Of a DNA stretch of 64,000 bases, positions 1 through 12,054 are shown piece by piece. The stretch covers positions 1,538,471,072-1,538,535,071 of the forward strand of contig OY856409.1 of the NCBI GenBank assembly GCA_963693085.1, in the 5' to 3' direction. How positions within the stretch are numbered: the first letter of the stretch is position 1; each line of letters starts with the position of its first letter. This DNA comes from Alisma plantago-aquatica. Its lineage: Eukaryota > Streptophyta > Magnoliopsida > Alismatales > Alismataceae. The translations under genes and the position numbers were made by a program. The notes below the pieces were generated by a model that saw only the letters and a program-made list of their open reading frames with translations, had not been told where the DNA came from and ran no database searches.

Positions 1-3000
1 CACACAAGGAGTAATTCAAACTAAATGGAGGTAATATACCTTAGATTAAACGAGGGCCAAGCGGTGCTTCGATCAAACTTCAATATGATATATACATTTT
101 AGTCAATTTATAGTTTGAACGAGGACAACTTGTAAAAATATATGCTAATGTGCAATTTGCCATTTTAATTCCACCTATAACAGTCATTTAGTGACTAGTT
201 TCCCACTGAATTCCTCATAAACACTCCCAATATCTATCTTATATATTTCTTAATGTTCTGTACATATAGGAGTGCTATATCACACCCAAATCACAATTGA
301 CCAGACTAACTACATGTTATCCTTCCAATCTTAGATTGTCTTTTTTCTATCTCCATAAGCCTCCAATCTAGCATAAGATTTAGATCACCCTTAATGTCCT
401 ACTCCTCAAAATATAGTCTTGTCATAACATATGTGGATTTTGTAATCACTTGTTTAATAGTGCTTTGACTATGTAATATTTGTGAGATGAGATATACTTT
501 TTTTCTGCCTTCTCGTTCCTTAATTGGTTCTTTGCTTCATGCTACTTTTTGTGAGAAGGACATAATGAAGTTATTTGGAGATACATCTTGCAAGAATATT
601 ACATCCAATGGTGGTGGAGGGATCCTGTGAACTTATCCAATGATGGTGGTCATATGTCATCCCGCACAGAAGGAAATAAGTTACCTGTTAGAATATAAGG
701 AGGTTGGTCTTCGAAAACAAAAGACTTTGATATTTTTAACATGTATTGCTCTAGAAAAGGAATAAATTGTAGGTTAAAAACCCTTGTTAGAACCAACTAG
801 GTGCTAGAGCTACCACATTTCATCATGGAACAACAATACATCTTGTGTCTTTTGAGGTTGCCTATCTTTTCTTCTATGTGCTTTACATTTCCATAGTATT
901 ATTCTTTAAGCAAGTTTCCACTAGCCTATCTTGTATTACTAAATTGCATAAATATATATATTATCTATTTATCCCCTAGATCATTCCGTTATTTGAGTTT
1001 ATGAGTGTGAACCTAATCATTAGAAAGTCTTGGATTGCTACTTAACCAACTCAGAAGACCGAAATGGAGTGCTACACATGATATTTAGTCAAGCTAACAA
1101 TTGGTAAAAACAATTGATAAAAAATATCATGTATCATGTCATGTAACATATATGTATATATAATCAACCATTAGTGTTTCAGATATATTTCTATCATATA
1201 ACTAAATTACTAATGTGATTTAGATTGACATACCAAGGATAAATCAATAGGTGTAAAGTGGAGGATGGATGTTCAAGAATCAATTACAAGCCAAACTATC
1301 TTATATTTTTGAGAATATAGAGAAGTGGAAGATAAATATTTGTAGGAGATATGTGTAGAGGTATTTAACAATACACTTGTCCACCCATAACCTAAATTAG
1401 ACACCTATGTCATGCAATGGGAAAACACTATTATTGTCTACAAGATTGCTTTCAAGCCTCACCCCATAATAAAAGACTGTCTATGAGAACTTACAACTTA
1501 AATGCTTAGTATATTCAATCACAAGTGTTATTAATTGATTTTCCAGCCACTTCTCATCACAAGAGAATACAAATAATGATGTAATATACCAAAACCTGAC
1601 CTCCTAGCCCTATATACCCTAATCATAATAATTTAATACCTTTGGGATTAGTTTATAAATTAACCCCCAAGCATGGCATAAGTTATACCATTCTAGACCT
1701 AAATAGGACTAATAGTTAAGTGGTTGTGATGATATATGGATAAACATTTAGGGTTTTTTGAAATATATTCAAGTTATATATTAGGAATCATATAATGTTC
1801 AAGATAGGCCCTTTTCACCCTTGACCTCAAAAGGAGGGAAATAACCACTATGTGGTGCTTAGACAATTGATATTGATGAATAATAAATAATTGATGTTTT
1901 TTATAATAAATCATAGCTCTTATAATGAAAATAACTAATGCGCACAACCTTACAAGTGAAATAATAAAGTGTGCAATATAATTTGGATTTACCTATAATG
2001 TGGCATGTTACAGAGCTACACATTTCATATAATTAGTAATACACAAATATATCAATATGTCATGATCCTAATAAATTTAATAATGTTTAAATTTATATGA
2101 AACATCTCCTACCAACAATAATGATTGGAAACACTCTAACAACCATGAAAAGTAGTATATAGATTATTGGAGAATTAGTTTGTTCTTAATTGAATAATAA
2201 TATTATTAAATGACTTTAAAAGGAATATTGAATTGAATATTAGGTGTGGTTACATATGAGAAGTGAAGAATTAAGTCATGCTAAGATAATCCCAAAAATG
2301 GTATGATGTCAATATATTATTCACAGATATACAATATGGCAAATAAATATGAGAATACATCATTTAACCCAAAAAAATTATAGACTGGGAACTTAAATAA
2401 ACTATAGATGATAATTGGATATTAGTGATGAGGAAAGTGTTCAATGGCTCGATAAACTGAAATCCAAAAAACTCCCAATTTATTAGATAAATTTGATTAA
2501 TTGGAATAATATATATGAAAATTATGGAATTAAAATCAAATGTGTTAAATAGGTATATATATGACCCTGAAAGAATAAACAAACAAAAAAATCAGATTCT
2601 ACATGCCAAGATAGGTCTATGTGTCATATTGGATATTAACTAGATAGTAATAGATATGTAGACTTAATTTGACAAGTAATATATATTTTACAGAGTAAAT
2701 ATATCACATAATTATCCAATAGAACATATCCCGATCTCCATGTTTTTTGTGGGTTACGCCTAGTTTCCTCACTTGCTAAACACAAGATCCTTCATCTATC
2801 ATTGAATTTGGATCAGGATCATCCAGATCGTCCTCAACCTGTGATAATTTTCCTATTCTCGATACAATTCATCCGTTTTGTATCCATCGAATCTCCCTCT
2901 TCTTCTCTCCACATGCTTTGATTTAATCTCCACCACCTTCCTTACCTATTACTGAACCAGTGACCCTATATTTCTACAATTAATTTGTCCCTATTGCCAG

Positions 3001-3785
3001 ATTGTATTTGAGTCACTTCTCTTCCTTGTTTCCTTTTCCTTCTCTTTTCCCTTACACTATTTTCTTTCTAACCACTATAAAACAACTCCATTACCTTCTT
3101 CAAGTCCTTTTACTATCATCCCTAGTATTTCTCAAACCTAGTTTTGAGTTTGGTACTTCCCCAAACCATTTTGTGTCACTGATCCTCCTTGAGTTCATTG
3201 TAGAGTGCCTGACCATGAAAGAAGATGGAGAAGGTCAAAGCCTTCCCTATCATCTGTATGAAGCTTATGGCACCTTCAATTCTTATAGATAGAGATGTTT
3301 CCCTATTCTTACCTCATTCATATTATTTCACAAAATCATAATGTTTTCTTCTAGTTTTGACCTTGCTCCTTCAACCATGACCTTCGTTGGGATCTTCTAA
3401 AATCGTCTAATGATTTTGTCTCATGAAATTTTGGTTTCCTAGGGATCCAGATGCTCTAGAACTTTGTGTTCATGATCGTTGAGTCCAGACTAATTCCAGG
3501 AACTCAATGGTACATTGACTATTTCTTAATAGACAAAAAATTATAATTTGAGGATCACCCAATGTCAACTTGTGCTTGAGTTCTCGTTACAAGAAAAATT
3601 AGTTTCTAGAGTTTTACAAATTTTTCCCTGGGTTTAAGTCTGTTTGTCAATCATTTCTATGGGAATAATCATCATATGACCTTAGTGTTAATGTATAATA
3701 CTGTGTAGGTTTTGTTAGTGCATGATGACTGAGAACCCCATGACACCCTAAGGTTTGATATGTGGGGGCATATCAGTCGAATTCT
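1..3785. other. AT-rich stretch with no recognised gene
   Basis: No domain, RNA gene, LTR or terminal inverted repeat could be recognised on either strand. The sequence is AT-rich with stop codons in all frames. From about 2750 to 3290 it is pyrimidine-rich and less AT-rich, and holds an open stretch of about 95 codons (3002-3292) that begins at TTG rather than ATG and has a hydrophobic, leucine/serine-rich translation. I see no family resemblance and treat that frame as chance. Confidence 0.5.
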
Positions 3786-3803
3786 CTATTTTTTATATTT
3801 ATT

Positions 3804-5215
3804 TTAACTAACCACCCTCATTACAAATTTAACCAAACCTATTAAAGACTTGGGCTTACTTCTTATAGAGCTCGTCCAACCAACTTGGACATGTCTCAAA
3901 ACTTGATCTGATTTGGGATGTCTTAATTGTCTCTTTGCAAGTGCATCAACTAACCTATGGAAGTCTCGTTTCCTAAAAATCATCTTCACATGTGGTAGAA
4001 TTCTTAAAGATCTTCTTGCAGGTTTGATCCTTCCTCGATATATACATGATCACTGACTTATACCTTGTATGTAATCTGTAAGCATTTTTTAGTCTGATTG
4101 AACACATACATTATCCTTCTCCTTGATTTCATCTAAAACCTTAAAATTGTAATTATTTCTGCTTCAACTAGATCTGATTCATTAATAATCCAAGCACCTT
4201 CTTGTACCCATTATCCTCTATTATCTCTCGTGATATAACTATCACATGCTTTATATTCTTCTTTGTCAATGGTTGTGTTTACTGTAATTAAAAATACATG
4301 TCCCTAGATTGAGATCAGCGTGAAGAGTGTATTGAACATCCTTCAATTTATAGGAATTCTCATCCCTTTCCCATGATCTTTTCATTTCCTAAAATAATGT
4401 TTTTATATGTCCTACTATCTCCCACAAATTGCAAGCTGACCTATCAAACACTTGTTTATTCCTTACCTTCCACAATGTCCAACATGTGGCTGTAAATAAA
4501 AAATACCAATATGTTTGTGCGCCTTTGATCTTCAGATTCATATGCATCTAATCCTCTATGTTATTAGTATTAAAGAACTTCACACTTTTAGGAGGTTTTA
4601 AAGATAACCATGTCTTCTTACTAAGTAGCCAATGTTTGATTATGTGTAATGATGATTTGATATTCACATTGCAGCTCTCTCACTCCACATTGTCAGCTAT
4701 CTTCTTTATGTACCACAGTTGATTAGTTGTAATTTTGTCATGTTGTATGCACCATAAGAACAATTTGACTCCATGTGGAAGGTAATTATACCATATTCTA
4801 TCCATTTCCCCTAAGTGTTAAATACCTTATTCTCTACAGCTAGCTGACACACTAATTTGATATTAAAAATTCCATATTTATGAAGTATCCATTTGTCACC
4901 GTCCTCTCTGTAATCCTCCAGTGGGGGTCACATTCCCATAATATCAACTACTATTTTATCTATGAACCAATCTTGTAGAAAATGAACATCCTAACTGATG
5001 TCATCTGTCACAATGGTGGACACTCTCGCATGTCATCCAACTCTGGTGCAATGACCCTTCATGGCTTGAGTTTCAGTTTAGCCCTAGACTTTACCCATGC
5101 ATCAATGCTAAATATTCTTTTTCCTACCATTGACAACTACCGACCTGGTATGCGCTTAAACCATTTCCATGTTTCTCCTGATACTTCTGCACAAACTAGA
5201 TCCTAACAGTTTGAA
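3804..5215 (-). pseudogene. LINE ORF2 C-terminal zinc-binding and RNase H-like region (broken)
   Basis: Downstream of the RT, the minus strand near 4490-4435 translates to TATCWTLWKVRNKQVFDR, matching the W-x-IWK-x-RN-x-x-VF signature at the end of the RT zinc-binding region in plant LINEs. The frame 3989-3804 (RDFHRLVDALAKRQLRHPK) resembles the end of the plant LINE RNase H domain, where an ALAK motif is usual. The rest of the stretch is interrupted by stops. The RNase H catalytic acidic residues could not be placed. Confidence 0.6.
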
Positions 5216-5599
5216 CACCATCTTTATAGTATACATTCTCTTCATAAGTTTGACCCACTATGTCTCTCTACCTGTGCACACATCCCACTGAGCTCATAAT
5301 AAGTGCTTCTTAATGCCCCTTCACCAAGATGATGCTCATACCTCCTTTTTTCATTGGGGTCAAGATTTTATTCCACCATATGAGAGTTATCATGGTCTTC
5401 TCATTGCTTCCTCTCCAAATGAAGTTTCTTACCAACCTATCTGTATTGTCACAAGTAGACACGTGCAAAAGCAGCTGATTGCATAACATATGTATAAGAT
5501 GAGTTTAAAATTGCTTATCCAACTTGATTATGCCAGTTATTGAAAGTGTTTTATGCATTCATGCATATACTTTTTTATGTAGATTTCTCAGCATGTTCA

Positions 5600-6914
5600 G
5601 AGAAAACTCATTTCTATTTCTTCCATGGAAAACCAGCAATCCTATATGCTTCCCCAAATTCTCCATTTGTTGAAATCCATTGATCTACATATTTTCCTTC
5701 TGGCAGAGCTTGATGTTCCTTCTGAGAAGAATATATTGGATTTTTCTCTAGACAATTTCTTGCATGAACTTGCTTGAACCGATTGAGACATTTCAACATA
5801 ACTTTCCCTTGGTAAATCGTAGCCTCTACAAATATTAAATATATTGTCTGCAAAGAAGACATGACAGAAAGGCAAATTTTTATTGGTGAAGGTCGCAAGT
5901 TTCCACCTTTTCTCCTCAACTTCTTGCAAAATCAGTTGGCTAAATCTATTCAAACACAAAAAACAAATTTGGGGATAGAGGGTCACCTTATTTAACTCAT
6001 CTAGATGGTTTGAAATCCTCTAACATTTCTCCTCCCCAAAGTATGGATGAACTTCCTGTAGTGGTCACCTGCATAATGATAGAAATAATATTAGTCAGGA
6101 TGGGTGTTCTTTTGAGTGTATCATGTATGAAATCCCTACTCATTCGATCATACTCCTTTTCAAGATCTATCTTGAATGCAAGTATATGTTGTTGGGATAT
6201 CAAGTTGTCCATAGAATAAATAAGCTCATATACCAGGATCACATTCACCGAGATATGTCTTCCTGGGATAAAGCTCATCCGCATTGGTGTTATTCAATTA
6301 TTAAGGATTGTTTTTAGCCTTGCCACAATGGCCTTAGTTATAATCTTGATACACACATCATTTAAAGAAATGGTCCGTATTTGACCACAACTTTCTAGAT
6401 GAGATAGTTTTGGTATTGGTATGATTGTGAAATTTGTAGTTCCTTCTTCATTCAGTTCCCCCAAAATAGTTTCTAGATGAGATGAGTGATGGATGACTGG
6501 ACATCATTCTAGTTAGATTGTAAAATTTGTCATCAATGCCATCTGGCCTCCTTTCCTTCAGTGGTTCCATGTTCCTTAGGCAAGTACAAATTTTCATGGC
6601 TATGAGGGACTTTGGCCAAATTTAGCTGTTGTGATATTTCTAATTCCGGGAACATTCTTGGAAATTGGCTAATAACTTGGACTACCCCATCTTATCATAG
6701 ATAAATAACTCCTTGAAGTAATTTGTGATATGTATTTTGAATATCAATTCATCCTCTATCCAGTTCATCTCATTATTCTTCAACCTAGAAATCTTGTTTT
6801 CATTACGCCGCATATTCAACAGTGTGTGAAAACAATTATTATTGTCGTCTCTAAGCTTGATCCAATCACAATGAGATTTTTTCTGCCACAACATCTCTTC
6901 TTTGTGGAGCATCT
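5600..6914 (-). pseudogene. LINE ORF2 reverse transcriptase (broken)
   Basis: The linker 6912-6682 (EEMLWQKKSHCDWIKLRDDN ... YFKELF) matches the conserved stretch between endonuclease and RT in plant LINEs. The RT follows in shifted frames: SFIPGRHISVNVILVYELI and KIDLEKEYDRM near 6290-6150, ILWGGEMLEDFKPSR near 6050-6000, then LYPQICFLCLNRFSQLI and CHVFFADN near 5980-5830. The catalytic box normally reads FADD; here it is FADN, which would abolish polymerase activity even without the frameshifts. Stops separate the fingers/palm motifs, so no intact enzyme can be made. Confidence 0.85.
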
Positions 6915-7885
6915 CCTTTATCTAGTTTTGTATATGTATCACACTATCTTAAATATCTGGCTTATATTTCTATGCTAATTTCTTTTAAGGAACTAAGATA
7001 TAAATTTGAACTAAGTTTTTCCTTTGAGTAGTCCTCTTTTTATCATTTTTATCCCACTTATCTATAGTCTCAATGATTTTCTTTTCCGAATCACTAAACT
7101 TGAGTTCATTTGTCTAATTTGTATGTAACCATTTATTAAAATCCTCCTTTTCATTCCACACCGCCCACATGCGGAGCCTCCTTTGCTTGTAAACCTAGTT
7201 TCCTCTCAAAGTTATAAGGATTGGTGCATGCTCTGAGCATGCTCTCTCTACAAATTCAACCTTGTAATAGGTTTGTAAGTTGAGCCAGAGATGATTGTCA
7301 ACTGCTTGATTGAGTCTGGATTGTAGGATTCCTATCTTAAAGGTCATGTTGAGGCATTAGTATGTAGTCCAAAAAGACCACAATCTGCCAAATCCTATGG
7401 AAAATCATTATAGTTACCTCCATCATTCTTCTTAACTCTTGTTTTCTCCATTGGATTGAGGTACACATTAAAATCTCTAACTGCAATCTAAGAGTCATCC
7501 ACTTTGCTATGATTCTTATAATTTGGTTCCACAACAAGTTTCTCCCTGAACAAAGGGTGCTACCATATTTTACTATAAGAAAAATCTTGTTGTCTACTTT
7601 ACAATGGATCAATTGTTTATGCCAAAAAATAATATACACTTTGTGGTTAAATCCCTTCCACAACAACAAAACCCCTCTAGAATAACCCATGACTTCAACT
7701 TTATGTGAATGAGAGAAACTCAAGTTTCTAATAATCCTCATGGCCTCTAGTACACTTGTTCTTGGCCCATACAAAGTGAGAATCAATACCTTGTATTTTT
7801 GTACTAGCTCTTTTAGCTCGAGTTGGGTATCCCTACGACAGATACCATGTATATTCCTGGAGAGAACAATCATCAACACATCGGT
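6915..7885 (-). pseudogene. LINE ORF2 endonuclease domain (broken)
   Basis: Endonuclease/exonuclease/phosphatase domain that would nick target DNA to start reverse transcription. An open frame of 180 codons (7879-7337) contains RDTQLELKELVQKY, LILTLYGPRTS, a degraded GYSRGVLLLW (normally GxSGGxxLLW) and a region resembling the VYG...R..LW segment. Further down (about 7250-7200) the translation VERACSEHAPILITL matches the SDH-type histidine motif at the end of this domain. The glutamate expected in the L-x-E-P/T-R motif reads as glycine in LYGPR, so a catalytic residue appears lost. The domain then runs into the ORF2 linker. Confidence 0.75.
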
Positions 7886-8242
7886 GTAGCAAGAACCACC
7901 TCTACTAGTGCCTCTTCTATCGGTTTTTGTACATGGGTTTTCTTCCCTCTTTTATGGGAAGAAAACATGGGGTTTTCCCCACTCGTAAAAACTTTCCATT
8001 TCTTAAATGAATACCTACATTAGTATTTTCCATTGATCCAATATTCCTAGTGCTTGAACATCTAGTTTCTCCAAAGATTAAGTTACAATGTTCCAAGGGT
8101 TTTCCATGAAGATATTCCCTTGCACCACTGTGTCTCTAGTTAAGACAACTATTTAGTGATTACCCTCATCATTGATCTTTTTCTTCCCAGTTTGTCTTGG
8201 GGTGCCTTTTGTGTTCTAGTTACCTTTATTTCTCCTATTTGT

Positions 8243-9612
8243 CTATCTTCCATTATTCATTTGGTTCTGCTTCTGTTGTTTTCTATTATTCCTTGTAATC
8301 CATTTTCTTTCCCTCTGATCAATCCCCTTCCTCCTTTTCCTAACATTACCCTCTCCTTCTTCATCTAAAATTTCTTCTATTTTGGGTTCCAAGTCTTGTA
8401 GTTTGAGGAACATATTTGTGTGTTGTACAGATACCTTTTCTACATGCTTCTTCATTTGTTTCTTGGGATATGTCTAGTGTGCATATCCTCTAAGAAACTT
8501 ATTAGCATGTCCTCTTCTTGAGTCTGACTTCCTTCTTGTGCCATGTGATCTTTACCTATTGTCAGTATCTCCCTATGATTTTCTTTCTTTGTATGGCCTT
8601 CCCTTCCGCATTTTATACATATAAAGGCATGTTCTCATATTTCACCATATATTTCCTTCCAAGGATGATGAATACTAGTATGAGTGGTTTCCCTAGTTCA
8701 ATTTCCACCACAATCCTAGAAAATATTCCTCTTTGCATTATGATGTTCATATCTACTTTAATCTTTATGCCTTTGTTGCCCACCTCTTTTAGAAATTGTT
8801 TATGGTAAAGACATAGTGGTCAATTTGGAATTATTATCCAACCAACCATTTTGTCTACTTGAGCATTGTAGGTGAAGAAAAGGATCTAAATGTTTTACAA
8901 AAAGATAATTTCCAAAGACGGGCTACATAGTTCCTGTTAAAGCACGTACGTAGTCGTCTTATTTTTCCAATTTTACTAAATAATATTTATTCTCCATGTC
9001 AATCAGACTGAAACCATATTCTGACTTCAAAAGAGTGTTAATCTATCTTTTAAGGTTAGGTATACGATGTCCTTAGAGATGAGTTTGGTGACCACTGCAA
9101 AAATATATGGTTTTAGCAATGACTCCAAAGCTTTCTCTTTTACATCAAAAGTTGGTAAGCCATCAATGACAGTTGTGATAAAATCTTCTGATCATAACCT
9201 AATTTCATGGTTTTCTATGTCAATATGCATATAGATGTAGTTTTGTGTTTTTCCTTTCCCAACTACATCCTTGTAAGAAGCACATTCTCTCCTACCCATC
9301 CACTGAACTGGATTTTCTTTGTCCCCCCTATAGTGGCAAAAAATTAGCATGCATGGTTCCTGGAATTTCAATGTCCATAATACATGATTGAGGCCCCTCT
9401 CTCACATCATGGATAGAAGAGCTCCTTCCCTGCAGCATTTTCTCAACATAAGTAAACAAGATCACATACTCCCTACATCTTCCCAGATCACCATCATCCT
9501 CCCTTGAAAACCCTATATTGTCATTGGTCGCACCCCCTATTTTCTCCACCAGTCGCTCTTTATGTTTCTTTACCAAAGTGATGAATTTATTATTAAATAC
9601 ATGAAAATACAT
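8243..9612 (-). pseudogene. LINE ORF1 (DUF4283-like, zinc knuckle) remnant
   Basis: The first product of the L1-type element, an RNA-binding gag-like protein. The N-terminal frame (9612-9328) is unremarkable. Around 9170-8990 the translation carries a degraded DUF4283-like stretch (EKALESLLKPYIFAVV). Around 8790-8590 it reads RGIFSRIVVEIELGKPL followed by YENMPLYV and CIKCGREGH, matching the usual junction of DUF4283 and a CCHC knuckle (C-x2-C-x4-H) in plant LINE ORF1. The final knuckle cysteine is not at its expected place. The C-terminal part (8455-8243) is basic (KRRKGIDQRERK). At least three frame changes are needed to join these pieces. Confidence 0.7.
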
Positions 9613-11639
9613 TTTTATAAAATTTATAAATAATTTATATTCAAATCACGAAATTTAATATAAGATGTTTTGAAACTAGGAAATAATTCTCCATCTGGTG
9701 GAATTGTTTGCATCACATGATTCTAACATAATAAAATGTGATTTATATGGTTTTTCTATTTGGCTATAATTTTTTAAGCTCAAATCAAATTATTTGCAAG
9801 TCATTAATAAACAAATGAATATGTTATAAAATCATAATAAAATTATCTGCATGATGGTACTATTTTGGTTAGCTAAATCAATAAAAATAATTAAATTATA
9901 TGGTTTAGTGATTGATGAAGTTTAACCCTAATTTTAAATATGTATTATATAGGTGTATTGAGACACATGTGAATATAGGGTAGAATTTGGATCTATGTGG
10001 ATCATATATCAAGTATGTTGCATCTCTTGGACCTCTTTGAGACATTTTGGTATTAGAACTTACCTTTCAAATCAAATTGACTTGTTTGGGTCTATTCTCC
10101 TGAAATTGGGGTGTGATATTCTCATAAACATGGAAGTACAAAAGCATGTCCGGAAACCCTAAATGTTCCTAGTTACATCTCTTTGGAGACTTTTATTGAA
10201 AAACCTTCTTAATGACTTGTTTATCTCTTCTTGATTACTAAAATGGTAAATATCTGTTTGTGGCTCCTTTGACCCCACTTGATAAGATTTGGATGTTCTC
10301 ATCCCCTTATTTGAGATTAACTAAATTTACTTATTTACTCTTCATTTTTGCTTATACAATATACTGAAATTGTTTTAGCAGTGGTACCTATGTTCCACCA
10401 TAATATCTATTGGGTGTGCCTATACAAAGGTGTGTCTTTCTATCCAAGGTGAACCATTTCACTTGACTTTTTAGGGTTGAATTTTATGGGTCTCTGCACT
10501 GCGTAAAAAATATTAGTCTGATTGTTTTAACATGCACTGTTTATGATTGAGATATATTGCTGACATGAAATTGTTAAAGCAAAAAAAACTTCTTATTTAT
10601 TATCTTCTTTTCATAAATCATCTTCTTGTAATCATAATTATTTTGAGCACTTACTTATATTCTTTGATATCTATCCTTTTATTTGGGAAGTCTTGGTGAG
10701 TGTGTTGTTGTCCTGTTCCCACATTGTTGCCACCTTTTGCATGCACCCTAGGGAATCAAATTAAAGCCCATTTTCTTGATGAAATGAAATCAATTAGGAT
10801 CGACTTAAGAAAAACTAATATGTCTACTCCTATAGATAAAAACACAAATATTTGTACTCCTATAGATGAAAGAGCATAATGTTCTCTCTAATCTTCACAA
10901 TGATAAATTTTCTCGATGATGCTTGTTGTAGTCATCACCCTTGTAATGCATAATATATCTCTAGATCCCATTGAGACTCCTTATGACCATATCAATGTCA
11001 TCATTTGTCAAACTATCCCTCCCCCTCTAAGGTGAGACAAAATTTTGTTAGGGTGAAGATTGTTCTCACAAGGTGTTATGCAATAAATGCCTCAATGGTA
11101 ACATTGTAGGTCACATGTAAGCAATATGTCACAAATACTTTTAAAAATGAAATGTATAGTATTTTCTTACAGAATTCCCCTCAGTTTCATCAAAGATGGT
11201 TCCATACCCACCTATATCACTTCTTGAGATGATGATGATAACGTGACATGCTAAGAAACAAGATCTATCCCTACCTAGCTTAACCCTAATCTTGATTATT
11301 TATGATAATTGAATGTATGACTAATAACCCTGATCCGAGTTGATTATGAGATAACCGTTATTAAAAGCGAAATATACCTTGTTTTCCCTGATTCCATAAT
11401 TTCATGGATTATTTAGGTATTAATTATACTTATTTAGAATATCTAATTGTGTGTATGTCGTCATGTATTTGACTTGCATGATGAAGTTTGATGTATATAA
11501 TCATTGGTTCTTGTTCTCTTCCACCTTGAATCTAGGGCTCATCTCCTACATTTTAATTATTGTGAGAGTGTGTCTTGATGTCTCACATGACAATGAGGTC
11601 AACGAATCACTATGCAGGATTGATGGTTTATCACCCTAA
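9613..11639. other. AT-rich stretch without recognised gene
   Basis: No coding domain was recognised. The sequence TGGTATTAGAAC at 10048-10059 resembles the initiator-tRNA primer-binding site of plant retrotransposons (usually TGGTATCAGAGC, two differences) and follows GAGACA, a possible LTR end. It could be the remains of a plus-strand LTR element, but no matching LTR, gag or pol is visible next to it. Confidence 0.35.
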
Positions 11640-12049
11640 CTAGGATCAATGGAATTTTCTATCTGATCTCTAGGTCAATGGTTAGCCTGGACAAGTAGTC
11701 AATGATCCATTTGACCATAGTTGATAGCATGCATCTGGATAGGGTCAATGGCTTCCATCTAACCTAAAGGGTCAATGGGTTAAACCTTGAATAAGGTCGA
11801 TGGATTTCAAGGGAGAGATAGGTCGATGACTTCCCTAACCTAGGGGGTCAATTGGTAATCTACACGTGGGAGGATGGTGGGTTTTTAATATGTGGGTGGT
11901 AAATGGTCTTTTAAACCTCGAGGTCGATGAAGCTACTTCTTGAGGTGGTTGATGGGTAGGGTAGTCATGGTTAATCTTGATAGAGAGGTTGATGGCTTTA
12001 CTGGAATCATTATCAAGTGTTGTATATACCAAGACCAAGAAATCTAAGG
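11640..12049. repeat. Degenerate GGTCAATGG / GGTCGATGG interspersed word array
   Basis: A short word of the form GGTCAATGG or GGTCGATGG recurs roughly every 20-60 bases on the plus strand across about 370 bp (for example 11670-11680, 11749-11757, 11770-11778, 11797-11804, 11818-11826, 11928-11936). Spacing is irregular, so this is not a classical tandem repeat. The array lies directly left of the ATAAT target duplication of the large LTR element, and so belonged to the sequence that element inserted into. Confidence 0.6.
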
Positions 12050-12054
12050 ATAAT

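Larger units (their letters stand above)
3790..9612 (-). mobile_element. Degenerate L1-type (non-LTR) LINE retrotransposon
   Basis: Reading the minus strand from about 9612 down to 3790, the order is ORF1-like protein with a zinc knuckle, apurinic endonuclease, linker, reverse transcriptase, zinc-binding region and RNase H-like tail. This is the layout of plant L1-clade LINEs. Every segment is interrupted by stops and frameshifts, so the copy is dead. A T-rich run near 3785-3805 (a poly(A) tail on the minus strand) is a plausible 3' end. No target-site duplication was found by eye, so both ends are approximate. The copy appears nearly full length, unlike most 5'-truncated LINEs. Confidence 0.85.

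Noticed and set aside
3002..3292. Open stretch of about 95 codons on the plus strand
   Set aside because: It begins at TTG, has biased hydrophobic composition and no recognised motif.
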